Shown piece by piece: positions 18,424 to 27,850 of a stretch of DNA of 64,000 nt. The position numbers and the translations under genes were made by a program. Source of the stretch: Neisseria lactamica NS19. Lineage in GTDB: Bacteria; Pseudomonadota; Gammaproteobacteria; Burkholderiales; Neisseriaceae. The notes below the pieces were generated by a model. The model worked only from the letters and a program-made list of their open reading frames with translations, did no database searches and was not told where the DNA came from. The first letter of the stretch is position 1. Each line of letters begins with the position of its first letter. The DNA lies in assembly GCA_000193795.2 (NCBI GenBank), contig AEPI01000041.1, positions 8,793 through 72,792 of the forward strand, in the 5' to 3' direction.

Positions 18424-18624
18424 TCAGGATAAAAGTTGATCGACTATCTCTGATAGCCGGTTCGGATCGGGCGGCTGCCGGAATGTGAACGACATATCTT
18501 CTTCATTTTCATCCGGTAGGAAATGCCGTTTTTGAGCCAAGCATCCGTTGTCGCGCAATACGTCCGGATAGATTTCCACCCGAACGGAAATAAGCGGTTT
18601 TCCCTTATAAACGGATGAAATCAA
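18424..18624 (-). CDS. Short open frame upstream of modD, possible gene remnant
   Basis: Sixty-six codons begin at a TTG, with no convincing ribosome site. The frame stays open upstream to a stop near 18667 without any ATG, so the true 5' end is probably missing. The product is hydrophilic, includes VEIYPDVLRDNG and ends RLSEIVDQLLS. I do not recognise it. It could be the 3' remnant of a gene replaced when the mod/res locus was acquired, or chance. Confidence 0.3.
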   Translation of the reverse strand: MISSVYKGKPLISVRVEIYPDVLRDNGCLAQKRHFLPDENEEDMSFTFRQPPDPNRLSEIVDQLLS

Positions 18625-18696
18625 CCAAATATTGAAACACAGCCCAAAACAATAAGGCGGTACGCATCATATACGTACCGCCTGCTTTTCAATCAA

Positions 18697-19269
18697 TCAG
18701 CGTTTTTTACCGGTAACGGTGGCAACAGCCAGATTTTCATTACGTTTCAAGGAAACGCTTTCTACACCTTCAGGCAATTTGATGTCTGACAAATGCAAAA
18801 TGTCGCCGGCAACCACTTCGGCACAATCCAAATCCAAGAAAGCAGGAATATTGGCAGGCAGCGCAAGCACTTCAACAGTAGTGTTCAACAGAGATACACG
18901 ACCGCCTTGCAATTTAACGGCTTGAGAGTTTTCAGCGTTAACAATGTGCAGGGGAACGCGGATGCGTACAAGCTGATCGGCTTTAACGGCTTGGAAGTCG
19001 ATGTGCTGGACTTCGCGGCGGAACGGGTGCATTTGGAAATCACGGACGATAACGTCTTTGGTTTCGCCGTTCAGAGACAATTTAATCAACGCGGTATGGA
19101 AAGATTCTTTTTCCAATGCGTAGAATACGGTCTTATGATCCACAGCAATCGCAACGGGCTCTTGACCTTCGCCGTACAAAATACCGGGGATTTGACCTTC
19201 GCGACGCAGGCGGCGGCTCGCACCAGTGCCTTGTGCTTCACGAACAGAGGCTTGAATTTCATAAGTCAT
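18697..19269 (-). CDS. rplY: 50S ribosomal protein L25 (CTC form)
   Basis: A 190-residue L25 of the long TL5/CTC type. The 5S rRNA-binding N-terminal domain (VREAQGTGASRRLRREGQIPGILYG) is followed by a beta-rich C-terminal domain. It follows prs on the same strand at 66 bases, an arrangement common in proteobacteria. Confidence 0.96.
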   Translation of the reverse strand: MTYEIQASVREAQGTGASRRLRREGQIPGILYGEGQEPVAIAVDHKTVFYALEKESFHTALIKLSLNGETKDVIVRDFQMHPFRREVQHIDFQAVKADQLVRIRVPLHIVNAENSQAVKLQGGRVSLLNTTVEVLALPANIPAFLDLDCAEVVAGDILHLSDIKLPEGVESVSLKRNENLAVATVTGKKR

Positions 19270-19335
19270 ACTAAATACTCCAAGTTAAATAAAACTACCG
19301 TCATCGGCCGCGACCAGCTTAAGACGGCTTCGGGC

Positions 19336-20319
19336 TTATGGCAGCAACATACTGCCTGTCATCACTTCTTCATTGAAAAGATATGAGACGGATTCTTCAT
19401 TGCTGATGCGGCGGACGGTTTCGGCCAACAGACCGGCAATCGTTACCTGACGGATACGGTCGCATTGTTTGGCCGCATCAGACAAAGGAATGGTATCTGT
19501 TACAACAACTTGGTCGATTTCGGATGAGGCGATACGGCTGACCGCCTCTCCGGAAAATACGGCGTGGCTGGCATATGCCAAGACACGTTCTGCACCGCGC
19601 TCTTTCAGGGCGACGGCGGCTTTGCACAGCGTATTTGCAGTATCAATCATATCATCCACAATCAGACAGCTTCTGCCTTGAATATCGCCGATAATGTTCA
19701 TGACTTCCGCCACATTGGCTTTCGGGCGGCGTTTATCGATAATCGCCAAATCGGCATTCAAGGATTTTGCCACTGCGCGGGCGCGGACGACCCCGCCGAT
19801 GTCGGGGCTGACGACAGTCAGATTTTCAATCCGCTGCTGCTTGATATCGTTCAACAGAATCGGGGTGGCATAAATATTGTCCACCGGAATATCAAAGAAG
19901 CCTTGAATCTGGTCGGCATGCAAATCAACGGTCAAAACACGGTCGATACCTGCCGAATAGAGCATATTCGCCACCAGTTTGGCAGAAATCGGAACACGGA
20001 CGGAACGCGGACGGCGGTCTTGGCGCGCATAGCCGAAATACGGAATGGCTGCGGTAATACGGCCTGCCGAAGCACGCTTCAGTGCATCCGCCATCGTCAG
20101 GATTTCCATCAGGTTGTCATTGGTCGGCGCACAGGTCGGCTGAAGGATGAAAACATCGCGGCCGCGTACGTTTTCCAACAACTCGACGGCAACTTCACCG
20201 TCTGAAAACTTGGATACGGAAGCATTACCCAAAGAAATGTCCAAATGTTTGACAACACGTTGTGCCAATTCGGGATTGGCATTGCCTGTAAATACCATCA
20301 AACTGTCGTACGCAGCCAT
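19336..20319 (-). CDS. prs: Ribose-phosphate pyrophosphokinase
   Basis: A 327-residue PRPP synthetase making 5-phosphoribosyl 1-diphosphate from ribose 5-phosphate and ATP for nucleotide, histidine and NAD synthesis. It shows YFGYARQDRR, the signature DLHADQIQGFFD and the PRPP loop SCLIVDDMIDTANT. The ATG at 20319 is preferred over upstream codons because AGGTGAGA precedes it and the protein length then fits the family; the upstream codons run into a tRNA gene. Confidence 0.96.
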   Translation of the reverse strand: MAAYDSLMVFTGNANPELAQRVVKHLDISLGNASVSKFSDGEVAVELLENVRGRDVFILQPTCAPTNDNLMEILTMADALKRASAGRITAAIPYFGYARQDRRPRSVRVPISAKLVANMLYSAGIDRVLTVDLHADQIQGFFDIPVDNIYATPILLNDIKQQRIENLTVVSPDIGGVVRARAVAKSLNADLAIIDKRRPKANVAEVMNIIGDIQGRSCLIVDDMIDTANTLCKAAVALKERGAERVLAYASHAVFSGEAVSRIASSEIDQVVVTDTIPLSDAAKQCDRIRQVTIAGLLAETVRRISNEESVSYLFNEEVMTGSMLLP

Positions 20320-20452
20320 ATTCTCACCTGATTTTATGTTTAACTTCCGCTCAGAAAACACAATGCTTCCCTCCGCTTGTACCAAGCCCGATATTATACC
20401 TGCAACATCCGGCACAAACAAAGGCATTTCAATATTTTTATTTCTGCATGAT

Positions 20453-20484
20453 AAAAAGCGTGTAAGAATACTTACACGCTTTTG
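20453..20484 (-). terminator. Hairpin between tRNA-Gln and prs
   Basis: AAAAGCGTGTAAG (20454-20466) pairs perfectly with CTTACACGCTTTT (20471-20483) over a four-base loop. It lies just past the 3' end of the tRNA-Gln gene and would end or process that transcript before prs. Confidence 0.75.
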
Positions 20485-20486
20485 CC

Positions 20487-20562
20487 TGGCTGGGGAGGAA
20501 GGATTCGAACCTTCGCATGCTGGAATCAAAATCCAGTGTCTTAACCGCTTGACGACTCCCCA
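20487..20562 (-). tRNA. tRNA-Gln (UUG)
   Basis: The reverse complement runs from TGGGGAGTCGTCAAGCGG to a genomically encoded CCA. Its anticodon loop is TTTTGAT, with anticodon UUG. It sits between ispE and prs on the same strand. Confidence 0.96.
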
Positions 20563-20571
20563 AAACAATGT

Positions 20572-21417
20572 TCAATCAGGCATCAGCGGGTGTGCTGCAA
20601 GACCCTCTGCCAAATACGCCTCATATAAACATGAAACTTGTCGGTATATATTGTATGCGCTATCCCTGTCTCGGCAGGCTGTGAACACGCACGCGCCGGA
20701 ACCTGTCATTAAGGCAGCCCCATATCGGGACAACTCGGAATAGGCTTTCCAAACTTCAGGGTATTCTTGAAATACAACTGCCTGCATATCATTTCTAAAC
20801 GGTTGCAGGTTTTGGAAAGTCGGCATTATGCTTGAGGCAGAATCCCGTGTCAAGCATCCGTGTGTGAAAATTTTTGCAGTGGAAACGTGAACAGGCGGTT
20901 TGGCAATGACATACCACTGTTTCGGAATATCCATTCCTATCAGTTTTTCACCTATCCCGCTTGCAAAAGCATTTTTTCCGAAAACAAAAAATGGTACGTC
21001 CGCACCCAAAGTCGCGCCCAAGTCAATCAGCTGCCGCTGCGTCAAACCACACTGCCACCAACGGTTCAACACCAGCAAAACCGTTGCGGCATCAGAACTC
21101 CCGCCGCCCAAACCGGCCCCGGTCGGAATTCTTTTGTCCAGCCATATCTCCACGCCGGCAGGGGTGCGTGCATATTTTTGCAGCAACGATGCGGCACGGT
21201 AGCTTAAATCCGCTTCCTGCGGCATTCCATCAACCGGATTGTGCAGGATGATTTTTCCGTCGTCCCTCGGTTTCAAATATACGGTATCCTGCAAATCTAT
21301 CAGGCAGAATATGCTTTCGATATTGTGATAACCGTCCTCGCGCCTGCCGGTAATCCTCAAATCGAGATTCAGTTTTGCAGGCGCGGGAAAGGCCTGCCGT
21401 CCGTCCGTAACACTCAT
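20572..21417 (-). CDS. ispE: 4-diphosphocytidyl-2-C-methyl-D-erythritol kinase
   Basis: A 281-residue GHMP kinase of the MEP isoprenoid pathway. It has FPAPAKLNLDLRITGRR at the N-terminus, the ATP loop PTGAGLGGGSSDAA and a C-terminal MTGSGACVF motif. It lies nine bases after lolB and ten bases before tRNA-Gln, within a run of genes on the minus strand. Confidence 0.95.
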   Translation of the reverse strand: MSVTDGRQAFPAPAKLNLDLRITGRREDGYHNIESIFCLIDLQDTVYLKPRDDGKIILHNPVDGMPQEADLSYRAASLLQKYARTPAGVEIWLDKRIPTGAGLGGGSSDAATVLLVLNRWWQCGLTQRQLIDLGATLGADVPFFVFGKNAFASGIGEKLIGMDIPKQWYVIAKPPVHVSTAKIFTHGCLTRDSASSIMPTFQNLQPFRNDMQAVVFQEYPEVWKAYSELSRYGAALMTGSGACVFTACRDRDSAYNIYRQVSCLYEAYLAEGLAAHPLMPD

Positions 21418-21426
21418 ATATCCGCC

Positions 21427-22008
21427 TTACCGTATGCGTGCCGCGCATTGTTCTTGGGTTTCGGTTTCAGACGGCATACCGATTTCGCTGAAAACCAGTC
21501 TGATGTTCAATTTCCCGTTATCCAATTGCAGGATGCGGGCTTTTCCTTCGCTGCCTGAGGTTCTGCCGATTGTCCAGCCGTATTGCTCCAGCATACCGTC
21601 CGGCAGGATGCGGTAAGGTGCGCCCGCCACCCGCCTGCCGTCTGCCCAGATATGCAGATATTGGATTGGCAGCTTGAAACCAATAAGCTGCCGGCTCAAC
21701 TCTTCCGCACTTTCCGCCTGATAAACATTTCCTTTGGCATCCACTGCCAACGCACCGTCTTTGTCTTGGCACATCTGTCCGAGCGTGCCGCCCAAAGGGG
21801 TGTTGATATTGATGGTTTCCACGGGCGGTTGGTATGTCCAATCAAAATTTGCATACGAACCTTTCCCTTCCGCTTTCACTGCCAGCCGCCCTTCTGCCGT
21901 GAAACTGCCGATGTATTCGGACGGCTGCCACAGGTTTTCGTTATTTTGAGGTAATTGCGCGCAAGCGGTCAAAAGCAGGATGACCGATGCGGATACGGTG
22001 TGTTTCAT
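21427..22008 (-). CDS. lolB: Outer-membrane lipoprotein localisation factor LolB
   Basis: A 193-residue lipoprotein with signal MKHTVSASVILLL and lipobox LTAC. LolB receives lipoproteins from LolA and inserts them in the outer membrane. The body has the LolB-like start GRLAVKAEGKGSYANFDW and NINTPLGGTLGQ. The ATG at 22008 is chosen for the lipoprotein signal and the AAGGA upstream. The lolB-ispE-prs order is common in proteobacteria, which supports the name. Confidence 0.92.
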   Translation of the reverse strand: MKHTVSASVILLLTACAQLPQNNENLWQPSEYIGSFTAEGRLAVKAEGKGSYANFDWTYQPPVETININTPLGGTLGQMCQDKDGALAVDAKGNVYQAESAEELSRQLIGFKLPIQYLHIWADGRRVAGAPYRILPDGMLEQYGWTIGRTSGSEGKARILQLDNGKLNIRLVFSEIGMPSETETQEQCAARIR

Positions 22009-22087
22009 CAGAATTTCCTTAAGGGGGGCAATCCTGCCGGCCGGCAGGTTCGGCGAACCGTGTGCCGTCTGAAAGGATGGGCCTGCA

Positions 22088-23938
22088 TTATTTCCGGGGT
22101 TTCCGGGAAGCTTGGGGCAATGCGATGCCGTGGCGTTTGAGCGTTTCGCGCCATATTTTCTTATCTCCCGTAAGATGTGCCGCCTGAGTCCACACATCAA
22201 CCGCCCGATCGCACTCGCCCAATGCCCACAACACCTCGCCCAAATGGGCGGCAACTTCCGGCTCGGGCCGGCTCTCAAACGAATAACGGAGGTACGGCAG
22301 CGCACTTTCCGCATCGCCTTTCAGGTAATACGCCCAGCCTATGCTGTCATTGACGGCGGTATCGTCCGGGTTGATTTGGTATGCCGTCTGAAGCAGGGCG
22401 AAACCTTCGTCCAGACGCTTGGAATCGGACAGCAGGCTGTAACCTAAATTATTCATAATTTGTGCATTGTCGGGCGTAAGTTTGAGTGCTGCTTCAAGGT
22501 CGGCAATCATTTTTTTCCGCTTGCCAAGCCGATCGTAAACAACTGACCGCTGTACCAATGCCTCTGCCAGTAACTCTTTATTGCTGCCGACAGGCGGTTT
22601 TTCGATAATCTTGTCCAGCCCCCTCAAAGCCTCCCGTGTATCCGGCAGCTTCGACAGGGCGAGCATCTGTATTTTGGACAAATTGTCTGCCGTAAAATAA
22701 CGCCCCTGCTGTTCCGGCAGCTTCCTTACCTTCCCAATCAGCCGCAAGGCAGGTTTGACACCGTCCAGTTCGGCAGCTGCCGCAGCCGCCAGCACACCTT
22801 TGTCGAACAGATATTCCGGCGCGGAGACTTTTTCCAGCCACTGCCTGACTTTGGCATAATCCCTGCGGTCGGCATATATCATCGCCGCCGTCATTGCCGC
22901 CCTGCCCCGCTGTTCCCCCGTCCCCCTGCCGTATGCCTTTTCGGCGTAACCGTCGATAACGGAAATATCTTCTTTCCGGTTTGCCGCCAATATTGCCGCC
23001 TGAATGTATAAATCCGCATCCGGGTTGGTTTCCAGCAGCACTTTCAAGCGTTTGTAGGCATCATCGGGACGGCGTAGGGAAACCAAATTCATGATTTCCA
23101 TTTCCTGCCAGGCGGACGACAGATTCCGGGTGTCTGTTTGTTGGAAAAAGCCGTCGAGTATTTCGGGATATTGGCGGGCGGTCAGGCGCAGGACGATGAA
23201 GGTGGGCGGCAGGATTTCGGCATCGAGTTTTGACAGGCGTTGCAATGCCGCGATTGCTTTATCTTTTTCCCGTACTTGCAGGCTGAAGACCGCATCGGCA
23301 ACTGCCGCTTCAGGCATATGCCCGTATTTCATTGCCGCGCGGCGGACGGCTTCCGATGCTTTTTTCGCCAATCCGTCCTGCTGCACGGCGGCTTGCGCCA
23401 ACAGCAAAAATACCCTGCGTTTTTGCATATCGTCCGATTGCGCCAGCACCTCTTCCAATCCGTCCAGACGCTGATTTCCCCCTTCCCTCAATACGTTCCG
23501 CAGCCACCCCGCCCGTTTTTGCGCCCCGCCCGGGACAGGCTCGATCTGCCGCCATTTCTGATAAATCATCTCAGCCTGTTCAAACGCGTTCAGCGACACG
23601 GCCATTTCCAAGGCGCGTTCGGCGACTTCGGGGGATTTTGTGCGTTCCAACATCAGCATATAGCTTGCCAGAGCCGTTCCCGCCTGCCCTTTCTGCAAAG
23701 CCGTTTCACCGCCCAGCAGCGTAAATATCCGATTAACCCGCTCGCCCACAGCGGCACGGCGTAAGCGATTGTTTTTGATTTCTTCCTCGCTGTAACGCTG
23801 ATGTTTCCTTAAAACCTTTCCGGCTTCCTTCGGCTGTTTCATATCCCCCGCACCGCTTCCGGCGGCAGATACCTGTCCGGCAAGCAGGGCTGCCGTCAAC
23901 ACAGATAAAATTTTGAAACGGTTGGGTAGCATAATCAT
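22088..23938 (-). CDS. Secreted TPR-repeat protein
   Basis: A 616-residue protein with a signal peptide (cleavage near GQVSA/AGSG) and helical repeats throughout. The clearest tetratricopeptide units are near the C-terminus, such as PDNAQIMNNLGYSLLSDSKR and INPDDTAVNDSIGWAYYLKG. It is probably a periplasmic or envelope scaffold. It is the first gene upstream of lolB and may be co-transcribed. No specific partner can be named. The start may be the ATG at 23938 or the in-frame ATG six bases later. Confidence 0.88.
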   Translation of the reverse strand: MIMLPNRFKILSVLTAALLAGQVSAAGSGAGDMKQPKEAGKVLRKHQRYSEEEIKNNRLRRAAVGERVNRIFTLLGGETALQKGQAGTALASYMLMLERTKSPEVAERALEMAVSLNAFEQAEMIYQKWRQIEPVPGGAQKRAGWLRNVLREGGNQRLDGLEEVLAQSDDMQKRRVFLLLAQAAVQQDGLAKKASEAVRRAAMKYGHMPEAAVADAVFSLQVREKDKAIAALQRLSKLDAEILPPTFIVLRLTARQYPEILDGFFQQTDTRNLSSAWQEMEIMNLVSLRRPDDAYKRLKVLLETNPDADLYIQAAILAANRKEDISVIDGYAEKAYGRGTGEQRGRAAMTAAMIYADRRDYAKVRQWLEKVSAPEYLFDKGVLAAAAAAELDGVKPALRLIGKVRKLPEQQGRYFTADNLSKIQMLALSKLPDTREALRGLDKIIEKPPVGSNKELLAEALVQRSVVYDRLGKRKKMIADLEAALKLTPDNAQIMNNLGYSLLSDSKRLDEGFALLQTAYQINPDDTAVNDSIGWAYYLKGDAESALPYLRYSFESRPEPEVAAHLGEVLWALGECDRAVDVWTQAAHLTGDKKIWRETLKRHGIALPQASRKPRK

Positions 23939-24043
23939 CCTTTATCCGACATCCGTCCGAACCTTCAGACGGCATATAATCAGGCGTAACTTTATCACAA
24001 GCAGAATCGTTTGTAGATTTGCGAAACCCCGTTCAAAAAATAA

Positions 24044-24074
24044 ATGCCGTCTGAAATACTGCTTCAGACGGCAT
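24044..24074 (-). terminator. panC terminator (paired uptake sequences)
   Basis: ATGCCGTCTGAA (24044-24055) pairs with TTCAGACGGCAT (24063-24074), 16 bases beyond the panC stop. Confidence 0.8.
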
Positions 24075-24090
24075 TCCCGACGCTTGCGGT

Positions 24091-24927
24091 TCAAGGGAGT
24101 TTTATTTCCACATTGTCAATCAGGCGCGTCGCTCCCAAACGGGCGGCGGCCAAGACCACCAGCTTCCTATCCCCCGTCCGTGCCACTTCGAGCGTACCGG
24201 CGTGGCGGATTTCGACATAATCGACCGTCCAGCCGTGTTCCGTCAGAGATTGGACGGCGCGTTTTTCCAAACCCGCATAATCCAAACTGCCCTGCGCCAA
24301 AGATTCGGCAACAGCCTTCAATTCGCGGTACAGGCGCGGGGCTTCGGCACGCTCCGCCGCACTCAAATACCGGTTGCGGCTGGACAGTGCCAATCCGTCT
24401 TCCGCACGCCCTGTATCGACAGGCACGATTTCAACATCAAAATTCAAATCCTCGGTCAAACCTTTAATCACGGCAAGCTGCTGGTAATCTTTTTTGCCGA
24501 AACAGGCAACATCCGGCATGACAATATTGAACAGTTTGGACACCACCGTCGCCACCCCGCGAAAATGGCCGGGGCGGAACTTGCCGCACAACTCATTTTG
24601 CAGGTTGGGCGGTTCGACGTTGTACCGTTGTTCCACGTTCGGATAGAGTTCTTTCTCATCGGGCGCGAATATCACGGCGACACCCTCGGCTTCCAGCTTG
24701 TCCGCATCCTGCTGCAAAGTGCGCGGATATTTGTCGAAATCCTCGCCCTGACCGAATTGCAGGCGGTTGACGAATATGCTGACCACGACGCTGTCCGCCC
24801 GCTTTTTCGCCTCACGCACAAGCGCGAGATGCCCTTCGTGCAAATTGCCCATAGTCGGCACGAACGCCACCGTTCCCGCATTTTTACGCCACGCGCGCAG
24901 TTCTCGAACAGTATGTATGATTTGCAT
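24091..24927 (-). CDS. panC: Pantoate-beta-alanine ligase (pantothenate synthetase)
   Basis: A 278-residue enzyme that joins pantoate and beta-alanine using ATP in vitamin B5/CoA synthesis. It shows the HIGH-like motif MGNLHEGHLALV, GKKDYQQL and the KMSKS-like SSRNRYL. The ATG at 24927 (MQIIHTVRELRAWR) is the family start. It shares the pathway with panB next door, although a hairpin separates the two genes. Confidence 0.96.
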   Translation of the reverse strand: MQIIHTVRELRAWRKNAGTVAFVPTMGNLHEGHLALVREAKKRADSVVVSIFVNRLQFGQGEDFDKYPRTLQQDADKLEAEGVAVIFAPDEKELYPNVEQRYNVEPPNLQNELCGKFRPGHFRGVATVVSKLFNIVMPDVACFGKKDYQQLAVIKGLTEDLNFDVEIVPVDTGRAEDGLALSSRNRYLSAAERAEAPRLYRELKAVAESLAQGSLDYAGLEKRAVQSLTEHGWTVDYVEIRHAGTLEVARTGDRKLVVLAAARLGATRLIDNVEIKLP

Positions 24928-25004
24928 AACGGTAATCCTTAATCCTTCGGGCTTCCTGCCCGACAAAACGCGCCGATTATACGCGCCGCGCACGGCAAAA
25001 CAAA

Positions 25005-25034
25005 ATGCCGTCTGAAACGGCTTTCAGACGGCAT
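25005..25034 (-). terminator. panB terminator (paired uptake sequences)
   Basis: ATGCCGTCTGAA (25005-25016) pairs with TTCAGACGGCAT (25023-25034), between the panB stop and panC. Confidence 0.8.
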
Positions 25035-25050
25035 CGGCAGCAAACCTTGT

Positions 25051-25842
25051 TCAGTCTGCAAAAATATGTTCCGCAGCAGGGAAAGTTTTGGCTTTGACTT
25101 CGGCAACATACGCCCGAACCGCCGCCTGAATGCTGCTTTGCCCGTGCATAAAGTTTTTGACGAATTTCGCCGTCTTGCCCGGAAAAATACCGAGCATATC
25201 GTGCATCACCAAAACCTGCCCGTCGCAATCCGCGCCCGCACCGATGCCGATAGTCGGACAGGAAACAGATTCAGTTACCTTTTTTGCCAGTTCCGCAGGA
25301 ACACACTCCATCAATACAACCGCCGCCCCCGCATCATCGTGCGCCTTGGCATCGTTAAGCAATGCCTGCGCCTTGCCGCCGCGCCCCTGAACTTTGTATC
25401 CGCCGAAGGCAAACACAGATTGCGGGGTCAGACCGATGTGCGCGCAAACCGGAATACCGCGCATTTGCAGAAATTCAGTCGTTTCCGCCATCCACACGCC
25501 GCCTTCGAGTTTGACCATATGCGCTCCTGCCGCCATCAGTTCGGCAGCGGCGGCAAACGCCTGCTCCTTACTCTGCTGATATGCACCAAACGGCAAATCA
25601 CTGACAATCATCGCATTTTTTGCACCGCGTGCTACACATTCGGTGTGATAACACATATCGCGCAGGCTGACGGGCAGCGTCGATTTCCGCCCCTGAACCG
25701 CCATACCCAAAGAATCGCCAACCAGCAGCATTTCCACACCGGCATCGTCCATCAGCGCGGCAAAACTGGATTCGTAAGCGGTCAGCATAGCGATTTTCTC
25801 ACCTGCCGCCTTCATTTTTTGCAGTGTGTTCACAGTAATCAT
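25051..25842 (-). CDS. panB: 3-methyl-2-oxobutanoate hydroxymethyltransferase
   Basis: A 263-residue TIM-barrel enzyme that makes ketopantoate from 2-oxoisovalerate and methylene-tetrahydrofolate, the first committed step to pantothenate. The motifs LTAYESSFAALMDDAGVEM, VGDSLGMAVQG and HIGLTPQSV are family-typical. It is complete and adjacent to panC. Confidence 0.96.
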   Translation of the reverse strand: MITVNTLQKMKAAGEKIAMLTAYESSFAALMDDAGVEMLLVGDSLGMAVQGRKSTLPVSLRDMCYHTECVARGAKNAMIVSDLPFGAYQQSKEQAFAAAAELMAAGAHMVKLEGGVWMAETTEFLQMRGIPVCAHIGLTPQSVFAFGGYKVQGRGGKAQALLNDAKAHDDAGAAVVLMECVPAELAKKVTESVSCPTIGIGAGADCDGQVLVMHDMLGIFPGKTAKFVKNFMHGQSSIQAAVRAYVAEVKAKTFPAAEHIFAD

Positions 25843-25983
25843 CAGATATTGTTACCCCGCCCTTTTCAGACGGCCTTTTCAGTTTGAAACGGGCTATTAT
25901 AGTGAAATGCCCGCAGCCCTGCCACCGACCGTGCCGCAAATGCAAAACAGCCCGACTGTTTTACACAATCGGGCTGTCAAATC

Positions 25984-26059
25984 TGGTGCCGGCACCAAGA
26001 GTCGAACTCGGGACCCCCTGATTACAAGTCAGGTGCTCTACCAACTGAGCTATACCGGC
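25984..26059 (-). tRNA. tRNA-Thr (UGU), copy 2 of a tandem pair
   Basis: The reverse complement starts GCCGGTATAGCTCAGTTGG, has anticodon loop CTTGTAA (UGU) and ends in an encoded CCA. Its 76 bases look identical to the copy at 26094-26169, 34 bases away. Confidence 0.96.
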
Positions 26060-26093
26060 ATATTGGATTGTATTACCGCACCATAAGCAAGGA

Positions 26094-26169
26094 TGGTGCC
26101 GGCACCAAGAGTCGAACTCGGGACCCCCTGATTACAAGTCAGGTGCTCTACCAACTGAGCTATACCGGC
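26094..26169 (-). tRNA. tRNA-Thr (UGU), copy 1 of a tandem pair
   Basis: Same sequence and structure as the neighbouring copy: cloverleaf from GCCGGTATA to an encoded CCA, anticodon UGU. It is the upstream member, so the pair may form one precursor transcript. Confidence 0.96.
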
Positions 26170-26334
26170 AAAGAAAGCGAATTATGCAGACAACTTCACA
26201 CTTTGGCAAGAAATTTGTCCGACCCCCTCATAAAAATAAACTAAGTATTTTATTTAAAACAAAATTAATTTGAAACAGAACAAGCATCGGCATTCTGATA
26301 GAATATCTGCCTTTCAAACCGACCGTTCACACCG

Positions 26335-27126
26335 ATGGCAAGACATCCCTACCGCCGCCTCCGTCCTGCAAAATCCGGCTTTCCCGAAGTCGGCATTTCC
26401 GAAGAAGGCAATATCCGTTCGCTTCACTTGGGCAGCGACACCATCCAAAGCTCGATGAACCTCGACCGCCCGTCCGAGCTGGTGCTCTCTTACAGCCGCG
26501 CGATGATGGGCTGGCTGCTTTTTGCGGAACACCTGCCGCAGCATATCACCCAAATCGGCTTGGGCGGCGGTTCGTTTGCGCGCTGGATAGATAACTACCT
26601 GCCCGATACACGTCAAACTGCCGTAGACATCAACCCGCAGGTTATCGCCATTGCCCGCAACCTGTTTGAGTTGCCTTTCGAGGGCGAGAAATTTGAAATT
26701 ATTGAAGCAGACGGTGCGGAGTACATCAAAGTCTTCCGCCACAACACCGATGTGATTTTGGTGGACGGATTCGACGGCGAACAAATCATCGATGCGCTGG
26801 TTGAAGAACCGTTCTTCCGAGACTGCCGCAACGCGCTCTCTTCAGACGGCATATTCGTGACCAACTGGTGGAGCGGCGACAAACGCTATCAACGCTTCAT
26901 CGAACGGTTGTTGAACGTCTTTGAAGGGCGCGTATTGGAACTTCCTGCCGAAAGCCACGGCAATGTGGCGGTAATGGCCTTCCAAAGCAGCCCCAAAGAA
27001 CAAAACATAGACAAACTCAAAAAACGTGCCGAAAAACTGGGCGGACAATACGGATTGGATTTCAACCGTATGCTCGCCGGTCTGAAAGCGTCCAACCCCA
27101 ACAACGGCAAACATTTCCACCTTTAG
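26335..27126 (+). CDS. Spermidine-synthase-like methyltransferase-fold protein
   Basis: A 263-residue protein of the spermine/spermidine synthase superfamily. It shows the nucleotide loop QIGLGGGSFARW, AVDINPQVIAIARNLF and a DVILVDGFDG catalytic-region equivalent. The usual GGGDG of true SpeE is GGGSF here, so aminopropyl transfer to putrescine is uncertain and no speD is nearby. It is followed after 54 bases by a hydrolase gene, probably in one transcript. Confidence 0.8.
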   Translation: MARHPYRRLRPAKSGFPEVGISEEGNIRSLHLGSDTIQSSMNLDRPSELVLSYSRAMMGWLLFAEHLPQHITQIGLGGGSFARWIDNYLPDTRQTAVDINPQVIAIARNLFELPFEGEKFEIIEADGAEYIKVFRHNTDVILVDGFDGEQIIDALVEEPFFRDCRNALSSDGIFVTNWWSGDKRYQRFIERLLNVFEGRVLELPAESHGNVAVMAFQSSPKEQNIDKLKKRAEKLGGQYGLDFNRMLAGLKASNPNNGKHFHL

Positions 27127-27180
27127 GCCGCCATCTTCGCGGCCGCATCGGAATATGCGGCAAACCAAGAGGAAACCATT

Positions 27181-27822
27181 ATGCAAAAACCCGAAACCAT
27201 ACACATACTCGGCCCTGCCGGCATTTTAGAAACCATCCATATCCCGTCCGAACAAACACCGGCGCGCGGCGTTGCCGTTATCAATCATCCCAACCCCCTC
27301 CAAGGCGGGACAAACACCAACAAAGTCATCCAAACCGCCGCCAAAGCATTGAGCAAACTCGGATTCCACTGCTACCTACCCAACCTTCGCGGCGTAGGCA
27401 ACAGCGAAGGCACACACGATTACGGACGCGGCGAAACGCAAGACTGCCTCGCCGTTATCGACTATGCCCGCAACAGCCACCCCGAAGCCCCCGAATTTGC
27501 CTTATCCGGCTTTTCCTTCGGCGGCTATGTCGCCACATTTGCCGCACAAGAGCGCACACCCGATTTATTGCTGCTCATCGGCGCGGCAGTCTGCCACTAT
27601 ACTGACCGTCCGGAACCGTCCGCCGTTCCCGACGTTGCAAAAACACTGATGATACACGGCGCGGAAGATGAAGTCGTCGAAATCGAAAAAGCCCTGAAAT
27701 GGGCGGAACCGCAAGATTTGCCCGTCATTACCATCGCCGGTTCCACGCATTTCTTTCACGGCAAACTTATCGTCCTGCGCGACACCATCCTCCGCTTCGC
27801 GCCCGTATGCCTGAACGGGTAA
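27181..27822 (+). CDS. Small alpha/beta hydrolase (COG2945 type)
   Basis: A 213-residue cytoplasmic hydrolase with the nucleophile elbow GFSFGGYVA, an acid-bearing loop MIHGAEDEVV and the catalytic histidine in GSTHFFHGK. The N-terminal NHPNPLQGGTNTNKV is characteristic of the COG2945 dienelactone-hydrolase-like group. The substrate is unknown. AGAGGAAACC precedes the ATG. Confidence 0.85.
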   Translation: MQKPETIHILGPAGILETIHIPSEQTPARGVAVINHPNPLQGGTNTNKVIQTAAKALSKLGFHCYLPNLRGVGNSEGTHDYGRGETQDCLAVIDYARNSHPEAPEFALSGFSFGGYVATFAAQERTPDLLLLIGAAVCHYTDRPEPSAVPDVAKTLMIHGAEDEVVEIEKALKWAEPQDLPVITIAGSTHFFHGKLIVLRDTILRFAPVCLNG

Positions 27823-27850
27823 AGCCCCTTTCAGACGGCATCAATAATAT

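Noticed and set aside
20320..20568. N-terminal extension of prs
   Set aside because: The in-frame upstream codons overlap the tRNA-Gln gene and the hairpin. The ATG at 20319 has a good ribosome site and gives the family length.
22009..22314. Longer start for lolB
   Set aside because: The upstream codons read as Arg-rich shadow of the TPR gene and would destroy the lipoprotein signal beginning at 22008.
26335..27126. True spermidine synthase (speE)
   Set aside because: The GGGDG loop is altered and no decarboxylase partner is nearby, so only a SpeE-like fold is claimed.
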